Of a stretch of 40,303 bases of DNA, positions 24,561 through 34,174 are shown in pieces. Source of the DNA: Xylanivirga thermophila (GTDB taxonomy: Bacteria; Bacillota; Clostridia; Caldicoprobacterales; Xylanivirgaceae); assembly GCF_004138105.1 (NCBI RefSeq), contig NZ_RXHQ01000026.1, positions 1 through 40,303 on the forward strand. Reading direction: 5' to 3'. Positions within the stretch are counted from its first letter, which is position 1, and every line of letters starts with the position of its first letter. Below the pieces are notes generated by a model that saw only the letters and a program-made list of their open reading frames with translations, searched no databases and was not told where the DNA came from. The translations under genes were made by a program, and so were the position numbers.

Positions 24561-26867
24561 TCATTCTCTTATTTTCAATATGGTCTCAATATTATCCTTA
24601 GAACTACTGCCTACAAAGATTTTGATATTCCCAGGCTCGATACGAAATTCCATATTTCTATTCCATATGCCTAATTCTTCTTTACCTAGCAAAAAAGTAA
24701 TGTCTTGCTTTTCCCCAGGATTTAAAAATATCTTTTTAAATCCTTTTAGCTCCTTTACACGTCGTGTAACAGTAGCTTCTTGGTCTTTGATATAAAGCTG
24801 GACAACTTCTTGTCCTGCAATACCCCCAATGTTTTCAACAGTAACACTTACTTTTATATTGTCTCCTTTTTCTATATCTTTAACAGACAAAAGATTGTTT
24901 AGGATCTTTAAATTAGTATATTTGAATTTAGTATAACTTAAACCATGGCCAAAATGGTATAAAGGAGCCGACTCCATATCTACATATGAAATTTCATGGC
25001 CTAGATCCTTATGGTTATAGTAAACTGGTAGTTGCGCAGAAGATCTTGGTATAGAAACGGATAGCTTTCCTGATGGATTATAATTTCCAAATAAAACTTC
25101 AGCTATTGCCCTACCCCCTTCTTTTCCCGGATACCATCCGCATAAAACCGCTTCACAATTTTCGGCTATCCATGGAATCGCATGTGGCCGTCCCTGAATG
25201 AGCACTGCTACAATCGGCGTTCCAGTCTTTTTGAGTTCCTTTAGCAGTTCTACCTGTACTCCTCCCAATTCCAAATCAGCTACATCCACACCTTCACCAC
25301 AATCCATTTCTGAGGGATCTCCACCTACTATAGCAGCACCATTAACATCAAAAACAGTACCAAAATCTCTAGTGCTAGATCCACCCACAACTACTATAGC
25401 TATATCAGCACTTTGAGCTGCATCTATAGCTTCTTGGAATCCTTCTTTTGACATATCTCGGATATCACAGCCTTTTACATATATCAATTCTGTTTCGTCT
25501 GATGCTAAAGCCTTCAGTCCTTGTAGTACGGTAACTCCTGTATCCTTCCTTTGAGGTGCAGTATAATCTCCTAGCTGATTATAAAGATTATTTGCATTAG
25601 GGCCTATTACTGCGATCTTTTTTAGGCTTTTATCTATAGGTAAAATATTATCTTCATTTTTTAATAGTACAATTGATTCTCTGGATAATTCTAAATTAAC
25701 TTTTTCGGCCTTTGGTGAATAGACTACTTGACTAGCTAATTTTTCGTCAGTGAATGGTTCGTCAAACAGTCCTAGAATAAATTTCAACTTTAATACTCTA
25801 CTAACAGCCCTATCAATATATTCTTCTGAGACCTTGCCATTTTTAACTGCTTGCTCTAACGTTGTAAATGAAGTATCCCATAAACTTAAATCTACTCCCG
25901 ATGTTAACGCCAAAGCAGCTGCGCTCTCATAGTCTTCTGTTAACATTAATAATCTATCTATTGCCGTGCCATCGGCCATGACCACTCCTTCAAATCCCCA
26001 TTCATCACGTAGTATATCTGTAAGCAACTTTTTATTGGCATGGCAAGGAATACCATCAATTTCGTTATAAGCAGCCATACAACCTAAAGCACCTGCCTCT
26101 ACTCCAGATTTCATACCTGGTAGAAAGATTTCTCTAAGCTCCCTTTCACCAATAGATGCCGGTGCTGCGTTATGGCCGCCCATAGCCGCTCCTTGAGCGC
26201 AGAAATGCTTCATTATAGCAATTACTTTATCGTTGCCTTGTAATTCTTCTAATGCTTCTCCTTGGAGCCCTTTTATGGCTGCAACCGCCATTTTTGCAGC
26301 ATGATAAGGATCTTCTCCAAAACATTCTTCACAACGTCCCCAACGAGGGTCATGTAAAATATCCAACAACGATATAAGTGCTAAATTTCCTCCACGCGCC
26401 CTAATCTCAGCAGCAACTTGGGACATAGCTTCTTTATATAAATTTGGATTCCAGGTGCAACCTACACCTAAATTGGTACAAAACATAGTCCCTTCAAGCG
26501 CTTGGTGTCCATGGGGGCACTCTTCTGAAATGAGTACAGGAATGCCAAGTCTAGTGTTTTCTATTATATATTGCTGTATCATATTAGCAACGTGGGCGGA
26601 CTTTTCTAACGGTATACCTGTATCAAATGTCACCGCCGACCATGGGTCAGCTCTAAACAGTCCATATAAAGCTCCCATACCATCACCAAATTTTACAGCT
26701 TCTTTAAATTCTTCTGTAAGTTCTATGCTATCTCCATTTCTTTTATAGGCCTTCCAGCCAAGCATCTTTTGGTTTAATTGGCCCACTTTTTCTTTTAAAG
26801 TCATTTTGGAAAGCAGATCATGGACTCTGACATCAATATCTTGCGTTTTATCCTTGTATTTCTCCAT
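24561..26867 (-). CDS. GH3 family beta-glycosidase
   Basis: This glycosidase cleaves terminal beta-linked sugars; GH3 includes beta-glucosidases, beta-xylosidases and others, and the exact substrate is not readable here. The N-terminal barrel shows LISEECPHG, DPRWGRCEECFGEDPY, MKHFCAQG and nucleophile Asp299 in GVVMADGTAID. The second domain includes LLKNEDNILPI and the last 100 residues form a fibronectin III-like domain (GIAGQEVVQLYIKD). At 768 residues with no signal peptide, it is a full-length intracellular form. It is convergent with the mannosidase operon and may be controlled separately. Confidence 0.93.
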   Translation of the reverse strand: MEKYKDKTQDIDVRVHDLLSKMTLKEKVGQLNQKMLGWKAYKRNGDSIELTEEFKEAVKFGDGMGALYGLFRADPWSAVTFDTGIPLEKSAHVANMIQQYIIENTRLGIPVLISEECPHGHQALEGTMFCTNLGVGCTWNPNLYKEAMSQVAAEIRARGGNLALISLLDILHDPRWGRCEECFGEDPYHAAKMAVAAIKGLQGEALEELQGNDKVIAIMKHFCAQGAAMGGHNAAPASIGERELREIFLPGMKSGVEAGALGCMAAYNEIDGIPCHANKKLLTDILRDEWGFEGVVMADGTAIDRLLMLTEDYESAAALALTSGVDLSLWDTSFTTLEQAVKNGKVSEEYIDRAVSRVLKLKFILGLFDEPFTDEKLASQVVYSPKAEKVNLELSRESIVLLKNEDNILPIDKSLKKIAVIGPNANNLYNQLGDYTAPQRKDTGVTVLQGLKALASDETELIYVKGCDIRDMSKEGFQEAIDAAQSADIAIVVVGGSSTRDFGTVFDVNGAAIVGGDPSEMDCGEGVDVADLELGGVQVELLKELKKTGTPIVAVLIQGRPHAIPWIAENCEAVLCGWYPGKEGGRAIAEVLFGNYNPSGKLSVSIPRSSAQLPVYYNHKDLGHEISYVDMESAPLYHFGHGLSYTKFKYTNLKILNNLLSVKDIEKGDNIKVSVTVENIGGIAGQEVVQLYIKDQEATVTRRVKELKGFKKIFLNPGEKQDITFLLGKEELGIWNRNMEFRIEPGNIKIFVGSSSKDNIETILKIRE

Positions 26868-27188
26868 GCTTTATTTTCCTTTCTAAAAGTCTTATCCTAA
26901 AATTTTCTACAAGTAAATAATATATAGGCTATCTCACAGAAAATCATAACAAGAATCATCAAAAAAAACAATATTATATACACTTAATCTAATCTTATTG
27001 GACTATAAAATGTAAATATTTTGACTGTTACAGCAAAGACTAAATAAAATTGTTATGAAATACATTATTTTATTACAATGTATACTCATTCATTTATATA
27101 AATGTTGTACAGACATTAAAAATTATTTAATAGGGAGTTTAAAAGGGCATGTATTCATATTTTTGTAGTGACAATTATATAAAAAACT
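26868..27188. other. gene-free, AT-rich divergent region
   Basis: About 320 bp lie between the GH3 start and the NSS transporter promoter. I see a weak 7-bp inverted repeat (ATACATT with AATGTAT, about 27060-27084) and no coding frame. No convincing minus-strand promoter for the GH3 gene could be picked. Confidence 0.6.
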
Positions 27189-27217
27189 ATTGACGGAATG
27201 TGTATAAATATATATAA
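27189..27217 (+). promoter_or_regulatory. sigma-A promoter of the NSS transporter gene
   Basis: TTGACG (27189-27194) and TATAAT (27212-27217) are separated by 17 bp, about 40 bp before the start codon. Confidence 0.7.
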
Positions 27218-27258
27218 TATCGAATAAGTTTTATAAAAATATATTGGAGGATGGTAAA

Positions 27259-28611
27259 ATGGAAGAAAAACAAAACCGTGAACAATGGGGATCGAAAATC
27301 GGCTTTATCCTTGCTACAGCTGGTTCTGCTGTAGGTTTGGGTAATATCTGGAGATTTCCATATATTGCTGGTGTAAACGGAGGAGCTGCATTTATTTTAA
27401 TTTATATTGCTGCCATATTACTCATAGGTTATCCTCTCATGTGCACCGAGGTTGCTCTAGGTAGGAGAACTCAAAAAAACCCAGTTGGTGCATTTGCTTC
27501 ATTATCAAAGGGCAAATCATGGCGCTTTGTAGGAGGATTGATCGTTCTGGTAGCGTTCTTTATTCTGTCATATTATTCTGTTATCGGAGGTTGGTCCTTA
27601 GCTTATATGACAAAATCCGTTATTGGGGGATTTAAGCCAACATTTAACTATGAAGAGCTATTTACAGGGCATATCAGCCAAGTATGGGAGCCTATAATTT
27701 GGCATGGCATATTTATGATTTTAACAATTGTTATTATTGAATCAGGGGTATTAAATGGTATTCAGAAATGGTCAAAAATATTGATGCCGGGACTTTTTAT
27801 TCTTTTGCTGGCTTTAGCAATACGTTCTATGACACTTTCTGGTGCATCGGAAGGTATTGCTTTTTTTCTAAAACCTGATTTTAGTAAGATTACCTTTGGT
27901 ACCATTCAAGCTGCTATTAGTCAGGCCTTTTATTCATTGAGTATAGGTATGGGACCTTTGATAACCTATGGTAGTTATCTAAGTAAAAAGGATAACATAC
28001 CGGATAATGTAGGCTGGGTAGCAGGTGCAGATACTACTGTAGCCATTATAGCAGGTCTTGCAATATTTCCAGCGGTTTTTGCAATGGGATATAAGCCAAA
28101 TGCTGGTGCAGGTTTGGCATTTATTACCCTTCCGGCTGTATTTTCTCAGATGGCAGGGGGAAGCTTCTTTGGTTTTATATTCTTTGTACTCCTTAGTGTA
28201 GCAGCTTTAACTTCAGCCATGTCCTTATTGGAAGTTGTTGTAGCATGGATAATAGATGAAAAGGGATGGAATAGAAGAAAGGCATCTATTGGTATTGGAA
28301 TTTTAGTATTTATAGTAGGTATACCAGCTACATTAGGGTACAGTGTATTGAGTGATGTGAAGTTTTTAGGCATGGATCTATTGGATACCTATGATTTCAT
28401 TACCAACAATATAGTGCTTCCTATTACCGGCTTATTTACTGCTATTTTTGCGGCATATATATGGAAGGTGGAGTATGCTATGGAAGAGATTAATACTCCT
28501 AAAGGTAAGATTACTTTTGGATCCTTTTATAGATTTTTAATAATGGTTATTATCCCCATAGCAGTATGCTTTATCATGATAATGAACCTGATTGAAAAGT
28601 TTGGTGCATAA
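27259..28611 (+). CDS. sodium-dependent transporter, neurotransmitter:sodium symporter (NSS/SNF) family
   Basis: This integral membrane protein imports an amino acid or related compound with sodium. The diagnostic first-helix motif is WGSKIGFILATAGSAVGLGNIWRFPY, followed by NGGAAF; these form the sodium and substrate site in LeuT-like proteins. About 11-12 membrane segments are visible in 450 residues. TTGGAGGATGG precedes ATG 27259. A TTG at 27244 is in frame but overlaps that site. The nearby histidine-responsive importer is not co-transcribed. The substrate is unknown. Confidence 0.93.
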   Translation: MEEKQNREQWGSKIGFILATAGSAVGLGNIWRFPYIAGVNGGAAFILIYIAAILLIGYPLMCTEVALGRRTQKNPVGAFASLSKGKSWRFVGGLIVLVAFFILSYYSVIGGWSLAYMTKSVIGGFKPTFNYEELFTGHISQVWEPIIWHGIFMILTIVIIESGVLNGIQKWSKILMPGLFILLLALAIRSMTLSGASEGIAFFLKPDFSKITFGTIQAAISQAFYSLSIGMGPLITYGSYLSKKDNIPDNVGWVAGADTTVAIIAGLAIFPAVFAMGYKPNAGAGLAFITLPAVFSQMAGGSFFGFIFFVLLSVAALTSAMSLLEVVVAWIIDEKGWNRRKASIGIGILVFIVGIPATLGYSVLSDVKFLGMDLLDTYDFITNNIVLPITGLFTAIFAAYIWKVEYAMEEINTPKGKITFGSFYRFLIMVIIPIAVCFIMIMNLIEKFGA

Positions 28612-28619
28612 TAAAAACA

Positions 28620-28662
28620 TTTAAAAGCTCTATTAATTGTTTAAATTAGTAGGGCTTTTTTT
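28620..28662 (+). terminator. terminator of the NSS transporter gene
   Basis: AAAAGCTCTATTAATT pairs with AATTAGTAGGGCTTTTT, with G-U pairs, and is followed by a T run. Confidence 0.75.
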
Positions 28663-28692
28663 CATGTTTTATGTGATAGTGTGAAAAACATA

Positions 28693-28721
28693 TTGACAAT
28701 CTTAATTTAATATATTATCAT
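28693..28721 (+). promoter_or_regulatory. promoter of the histidine T-box transcript
   Basis: TTGACA (28693-28698) and TATCAT (28716-28721) are 17 bp apart. Transcription should start near 28728, just ahead of the T-box leader. Confidence 0.75.
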
Positions 28722-28727
28722 ATTAGT

Positions 28728-29036
28728 ACATTATCATAGTAAAGTGGTATAAAGGCTTTGATGAGAAATAGTAGAGATACATTTTTTTACAGAGAGTTCC
28801 CGGTTGGTGAGAGGGACATATGAGTGTATTTTGAACACATCTCTGAGCTGGACACCGAAACCTATTAGGTAGTAGGCTGTTGCCGGAATCCTGCACCCGT
28901 TATAGTGCTAGAGTATAAGCGTGTATTTATTGTACTCGATAAGGTTGATACTGTGAGGTATCGATGAATAGAGATGGGACCACGAAGGAATACTTTCGTT
29001 CTCTAGTGTAAAGCTGGAGGCGGGAGTTTTTTTATT
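28728..29036 (+). promoter_or_regulatory. T-box leader, histidine-specific
   Basis: This leader RNA binds uncharged tRNA and then lets transcription continue into the importer genes. Stem I shows AGTAGAG on the 5' side, the distal segment GTTCCCGGTTGGTGAGAGGG, and the 3' side GAACACATCTC. The specifier codon is CAC (28836-28838), followed by the usual purine. The antiterminator element GAGATGGGACCACG (28971-28984) is a variant of AGGGTGGNACCGCG. Its UGGG would pair with a tRNA ending CCCA, and tRNA-His is the bacterial tRNA with discriminator C. The terminator stem (about 28990-29026) ends in a T run. Confidence 0.85.
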
Positions 29037-29065
29037 TTTAAATTTAAGTAGGAGGAGAAATATAA

Positions 29066-29878
29066 ATGAAAAAGAAAAATGGTGTTGTAGCTTTATTAGT
29101 TATATTAGCTTTAAGCATTATTAGCTTGACAGGTTGTTCAAATGAGACGGCAGCAAAGCAAGATTCTTATGAAGAATTAAAGGAAAAGGGTTTTATAGTA
29201 ATGGGTATGGATGATACCTTTGCACCTATGGGTTTTAGGGATAGCCAAGGTAATTTAGTCGGTTTTGATGTGGATTTGGCAAATGAGGTATTCAAACGAA
29301 TCGGTTTGGAAGTAAAATTTCAACCTATAGATTGGTCCATGAAGGAAACAGAATTAAATTCAGGTAATATCGATGTAATTTGGAACGGCTATTCTATCAC
29401 AGAAGAAAGAAAAGAAAAGGTTTCCTTTACCCAAGCCTATCTGGAGAACAAACAAATAATAATTACATTGGCTGAATCCGATATAGAAAGCAAGGCAGAT
29501 TTAAAAGATAAGAGGGTAGCAGTTCAAAACGGCTCAAGTACTTTAGAAGCAATAAATAAGGAGCCTTCGATAGTAAAGGGTTTTAAAGGAGGAGAACCGG
29601 TTTTATTTGATACAAATAATGAAGCTTTCATGGACTTGGAAGCCAAACGGGCAGATGCCGTTGTGGCAGATGAAGTTCTTGCAAAATACTATATCAAACA
29701 AAAGGATCCTAAAGACTATAAAATTCTCGAAGAGGATTTTGGGGAAGAGGAATATGGGATAGGTCTTAGAAAAGGCGATAAGAAATTATTAGAAGCGATT
29801 AACAATGCCTTGGATGATTTGAAAGAGGATGGAACTTATAATAAAATTTGCAAAAAATGGTTTGGAGAAAATGATTAA
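29066..29878 (+). CDS. amino acid ABC transporter binding lipoprotein, probably histidine
   Basis: This is the extracellular ligand-binding subunit of a polar amino acid importer. The signal peptide ends in the lipobox LTGC (Cys24). The mature part is a family-3 solute-binding domain with GFDVDLANEVFKRIG, DVIWNGYSITEERKEKVSFT and the C-terminal EDGTYNKICKKWFG. AGGAGG precedes the start. The histidine T-box directly upstream makes histidine the likely cargo; comparable T-box-regulated hisXYZ-type systems are known in Firmicutes. Confidence 0.92.
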   Translation: MKKKNGVVALLVILALSIISLTGCSNETAAKQDSYEELKEKGFIVMGMDDTFAPMGFRDSQGNLVGFDVDLANEVFKRIGLEVKFQPIDWSMKETELNSGNIDVIWNGYSITEERKEKVSFTQAYLENKQIIITLAESDIESKADLKDKRVAVQNGSSTLEAINKEPSIVKGFKGGEPVLFDTNNEAFMDLEAKRADAVVADEVLAKYYIKQKDPKDYKILEEDFGEEEYGIGLRKGDKKLLEAINNALDDLKEDGTYNKICKKWFGEND

Positions 29879-29895
29879 GGTAAGAGGATGATGAT

Positions 29896-30540
29896 ATGAT
29901 CAGCTATATATATACTTTATTGCCGTCTATGATTGATGGACTTATGGGAACCCTGGGCATATTTATTATAACCCTTGTACTATCTATTCCACTGGGAGTG
30001 CTTGTTGCCATAGGGAGATTATCAAAAATAAAAATTGTATCTACAATAACTAAATTTTATATATGGGTAATGCGTGGTACACCATTAATGCTTCAGATAG
30101 TGTTTGTGTTTTTTGGGTTGCCTATAGTAGGTGTAACCTTTGATAGATTTACTGCTGTGATTATAGCTTTTGTATTGAACTATGGTGCATATTTTGGTGA
30201 AATATTCAGAGGTGGTATAGAATCCATTGATAGAGGACAATATGAGGCAGCTAAGGTTTTAGGATTGACTCCGTATAAGACATTTAAAAGGATAATACTT
30301 CCTCAGATGTTCAAGATAGTGTTACCTTCCATTGCAAATGAAGTAATCACCCTTGTGAAAGATACTTCATTGGTATATGTAGTAGGGATCGGAGAGTTAT
30401 TGAGGGCTGGGAAAATTGCTTCGAATCGGGATGTTTCATTAGTTCCATTGGCCTTGGTGGCGGTTATCTATCTGATGTTAACCGCTATATTTACTAAAGC
30501 TTTTAATAATATGGAGAAAAAATATTCTTATTATGAATAG
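29896..30540 (+). CDS. amino acid ABC transporter permease (HisM/GlnP family)
   Basis: This is the membrane subunit of the importer. The 214-residue protein has about five membrane segments, an N-terminal RGTPLMLQI motif typical of the HEQRo family, and the coupling motif YEAAKVLGLTPYKTFKRIILPQ. It follows the binding protein by 17 bp and sits directly before the ATPase gene. A homodimer is expected because only one permease gene is present. Confidence 0.93.
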   Translation: MISYIYTLLPSMIDGLMGTLGIFIITLVLSIPLGVLVAIGRLSKIKIVSTITKFYIWVMRGTPLMLQIVFVFFGLPIVGVTFDRFTAVIIAFVLNYGAYFGEIFRGGIESIDRGQYEAAKVLGLTPYKTFKRIILPQMFKIVLPSIANEVITLVKDTSLVYVVGIGELLRAGKIASNRDVSLVPLALVAVIYLMLTAIFTKAFNNMEKKYSYYE

Positions 30541-30550
30541 GAGGAGCGAA

Positions 30551-31297
30551 ATGCTTTTAGAAATAAATAATCTGAACAAAAGCTTTGGAAAGAAAAAGAT
30601 ACTAAAAGATATAAGCTTTAGAATGGATTCAGGTGAAGTCTTGGCGGTTATAGGGCCATCGGGAGCTGGAAAAACAACGCTCCTCAGATGTATAAATAAT
30701 CTAGAAAAATGTGATAGCGGTGATATAAAAATTGACGGATCCTATTTATGTAAGGATCTTGGTGGCAAAAGTATATATGCTAGTGTTGATGGAATAAAGA
30801 CTATACGAAAAAAAATAGGCCTAGTTTTTCAAAACTATAACCTATTTCCCCATATGTCGGTAATGGAAAACATAACAGAGGCTCCTATAAATGTCTTTGG
30901 AGTTTCCAAAGAAGAAGCGAGGGATAAGGCTTTAGAACTACTAGAGACCATGGGGCTTGAAGAAAAGGCTGATTCTTATCCATTTGAGCTTTCTGGAGGT
31001 CAAAAACAAAGGATAGCTATTGCAAGGGCTTGTGCATTAAATCCTAATATCATGTGTTTAGATGAACCTACTTCTGCTTTAGATCCGGAATTAAGGGAGG
31101 AAATAGCAGGTATAATAGAGAAATTAGCAGATAATAGTATGGGTATTTTGATCATAACCCATGATATGACTTTTGCAAAGAGAGTTGCTAATAGGATAAT
31201 ATTTATGGAAGATGGACAGATTCAGCAGGAAGGCACCAAAGAAGCGTTCTTCAGTAATTTCGAAGATGATAGGATAAAAAAGTTTGTGGCTTTATAA
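30551..31297 (+). CDS. amino acid ABC transporter ATP-binding protein (GlnQ/HisP family)
   Basis: This is the ATPase of the importer. It has Walker A GPSGAGKTT, Q-loop VFQNYNLFPH, signature LSGGQKQR, Walker B IMCLDEPTSALDP and H-loop ITHDM. Length is 248 residues, as expected. An ATG at 30533 is in frame, but AGGAGG at 30539-30544 with ATG 30551 is the better start. The gene is 10 bp after the permease, completing a three-gene cassette under the T-box. Confidence 0.94.
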   Translation: MLLEINNLNKSFGKKKILKDISFRMDSGEVLAVIGPSGAGKTTLLRCINNLEKCDSGDIKIDGSYLCKDLGGKSIYASVDGIKTIRKKIGLVFQNYNLFPHMSVMENITEAPINVFGVSKEEARDKALELLETMGLEEKADSYPFELSGGQKQRIAIARACALNPNIMCLDEPTSALDPELREEIAGIIEKLADNSMGILIITHDMTFAKRVANRIIFMEDGQIQQEGTKEAFFSNFEDDRIKKFVAL

Positions 31298-31422
31298 TTT
31301 GAGGGTGATTTTATCTTTTTTACACATATGTTTATTTGGAGTTAAGAATGGCAGATGTAATAATAGTTTCAATAATCATCAGCTATTGGCGATTGGAAAT
31401 GATAAAATCCTCTTGAATCTTA

Positions 31423-31451
31423 TTGCAAACCATAATTTGCTACAGTATAAT
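31423..31451 (+). promoter_or_regulatory. sigma-A promoter of niaR
   Basis: TTGCAA (31423-31428) and TATAAT (31446-31451) are 17 bp apart. Transcription should begin near 31458, about 45 nt before the niaR start. Confidence 0.65.
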
Positions 31452-31504
31452 ATGATTAGAGCATTATTAAACATATGATTGTAATCTGGAGAGGAGAATA
31501 AAAA

Positions 31505-32023
31505 ATAGACTCAGAAAGCAGAAGAGAGGCTATCTTAAAGACTATACAAAATAATAATAAACCTATAACAGGTTCTGCCCTTTCCAAGGTATTTGGCGTT
31601 AGTCGCCAGGTTATAGTACAGGATATAGCCATATTAAGGGCGGCAGGATATGTTATAATTGCTACTCCGCAAGGGTATATATTACCCCAAAAATTTAATG
31701 ATAGGCATACTAGGGTCTTGGCTCTTAAGCATAAACCTTGCCAAATACAGGATGAGCTATCTACTATTGTGGATTTAGGCGGGAGTGTAAAGGATGTAGT
31801 CATTGAACATCCAGTATATGGAGAGTTTAGAGCTGATCTTATGATAAATTCACCTAGCGATCTTAGAGCCTTTATGGCAAAGATGCAAAAAGAACAAGCA
31901 GAACCTTTGTCATCGCTGACAGAAGGTATACATCTCCACACCATAGAGGCAGATAGCGATGATGTTTTGGATAGGATAGAACAGGCGTTGAAAGTAAAAG
32001 GATATTTGGTAGAGAATCTCTGA
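31505..32023 (+). CDS. niaR: NiaR-type transcriptional repressor of NAD synthesis, apparent ATA start
   Basis: NiaR represses NAD biosynthesis or niacin uptake genes in response to nicotinic acid. The 172-residue frame encodes an N-terminal helix-turn-helix (SGR-like GSALSKVFGVSRQVIVQDI, then ILRAAGYVII) and a 3H domain with the conserved histidines RHTRV, IEHPVYGE and GIHLHTIEA. Length matches the family. No ATG, GTG or TTG occurs in frame ahead of the helix-turn-helix; TAA lies at 31499. The first possible codon with good spacing is ATA 31505, 8 nt after the strong site GAGAGGAG, and it matches where relatives begin (MDSE-like IDSESRREAIL). A TTG at 31718 would remove the whole DNA-binding domain. 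Confidence 0.85.
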   Translation: MDSESRREAILKTIQNNNKPITGSALSKVFGVSRQVIVQDIAILRAAGYVIIATPQGYILPQKFNDRHTRVLALKHKPCQIQDELSTIVDLGGSVKDVVIEHPVYGEFRADLMINSPSDLRAFMAKMQKEQAEPLSSLTEGIHLHTIEADSDDVLDRIEQALKVKGYLVENL

Positions 32024-32029
32024 TTATAG

Positions 32030-32057
32030 TTGAATATATTAAAAAATAGTGTATAAT
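32030..32057 (+). promoter_or_regulatory. promoter of the serine T-box transcript
   Basis: TTGAAT (32030-32035) and TATAAT (32052-32057) are 16 bp apart. The start is expected near 32066. Confidence 0.65.
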
Positions 32058-32065
32058 ATATTAAA

Positions 32066-33609
<1,544 letters not shown>

Positions 33610-33623
33610 TATATTCCAATTTA

Positions 33624-33662
33624 AAAAGCCTTGGGTTTTGTAAAAATTCAAGGCTTTTTAGG
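33624..33662 (+). terminator. serS terminator
   Basis: AAAAAGCCTTG pairs with CAAGGCTTTTT, ending in a T run. Confidence 0.85.
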
Positions 33663-33757
33663 GTTTAGTAGCTTTAAAATTCCTTACTTAAGTATCAGTT
33701 TATATGCTTAAGGGCATATTGATTCATTGTAAAAGCTAAAATAATGAATATTGTATG

Positions 33758-33786
33758 TTGACAACTATTTAGTGTTTTGTTATACT
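33758..33786 (+). promoter_or_regulatory. promoter of the tRNA-Ser pair
   Basis: TTGACA (33758-33763) and TATACT (33781-33786) are 17 bp apart, about 20 bp before the first tRNA. This is close to consensus, as is usual for stable RNA genes. Confidence 0.8.
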
Positions 33787-33805
33787 ATACAAGTGTCAAC
33801 AGCAC

Positions 33806-33894
33806 GGAGAGATGTCCGAGTGGTTTATGGAGCTGGTCTTGAAAACCAGTGACACCGCAAGGTGCCGGGGGTTCGAATCCCTCTCTCTCCGCCA
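33806..33894 (+). tRNA. tRNA-Ser (anticodon TGA)
   Basis: The acceptor GGAGAGA pairs with TCTCTCC, followed by discriminator G and an encoded CCA. The anticodon loop is CTTGAAA, so the anticodon is TGA. A long variable arm (ACACCGCAAGGTG) is typical of tRNA-Ser, and the T-loop GTTCGAATC is intact. Confidence 0.96.
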
Positions 33895-33927
33895 ATTGAA
33901 TATTTTATATATATTTGGCTTTTGTTT

Positions 33928-34020
33928 GGAGAAGTACCCAAGTTGGCCGAAGGGGCGCCCCTGCTAAGGGTGTAGGTCGGTTTTGCCGGCGCGAGGGTTC
34001 GAATCCCTCCTTCTCCGCCA
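33928..34020 (+). tRNA. tRNA-Ser (anticodon GCT)
   Basis: The acceptor GGAGAAG pairs with CTTCTCC, followed by discriminator G and encoded CCA. The anticodon loop CTGCTAA gives GCT, reading AGC/AGU. It has a long variable arm (GTCGGTTTTGCCGGC) and an intact T-loop. Confidence 0.96.
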
Positions 34021-34029
34021 AAATTTTCT

Positions 34030-34063
34030 AGAAGAATTGTGTATAAACACAGTTCTTTTTTTA
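34030..34063 (+). terminator. tRNA-Ser operon terminator
   Basis: AGAATTGTGT pairs with ACACAGTTCT (one G-U pair), followed by seven Ts. Confidence 0.85.
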
Positions 34064-34123
34064 TCTATAAATTCAAAAAGGTATTTCATAAGACATGGCG
34101 AAATTAAATAGTGATATAAAAAG

Positions 34124-34145
34124 TTTAGACATTTACATGTCTAAA
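34124..34145 (+). promoter_or_regulatory. inverted repeat before the GH123-like gene
   Basis: TTTAGACAT and ATGTCTAAA form a perfect 9-bp inverted repeat around TTAC, about 30 bp before the start codon. It could be an operator or a leader hairpin. Confidence 0.45.
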
Positions 34146-34174
34146 TATGATAAAAATAGAAAAGAGGTAATTTA

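Noticed and set aside
31284-31478. A 64-codon frame overlapping the end of the importer ATPase gene
   Set aside because: It has no ribosome site, no recognisable features, and it covers the niaR promoter.
31718-32023. A short niaR starting at TTG 31718, or niaR as a pseudogene
   Set aside because: The upstream frame encodes an intact helix-turn-helix with a well-placed ribosome site, so a full-length gene with an ATA start explains more than a truncated or dead gene.
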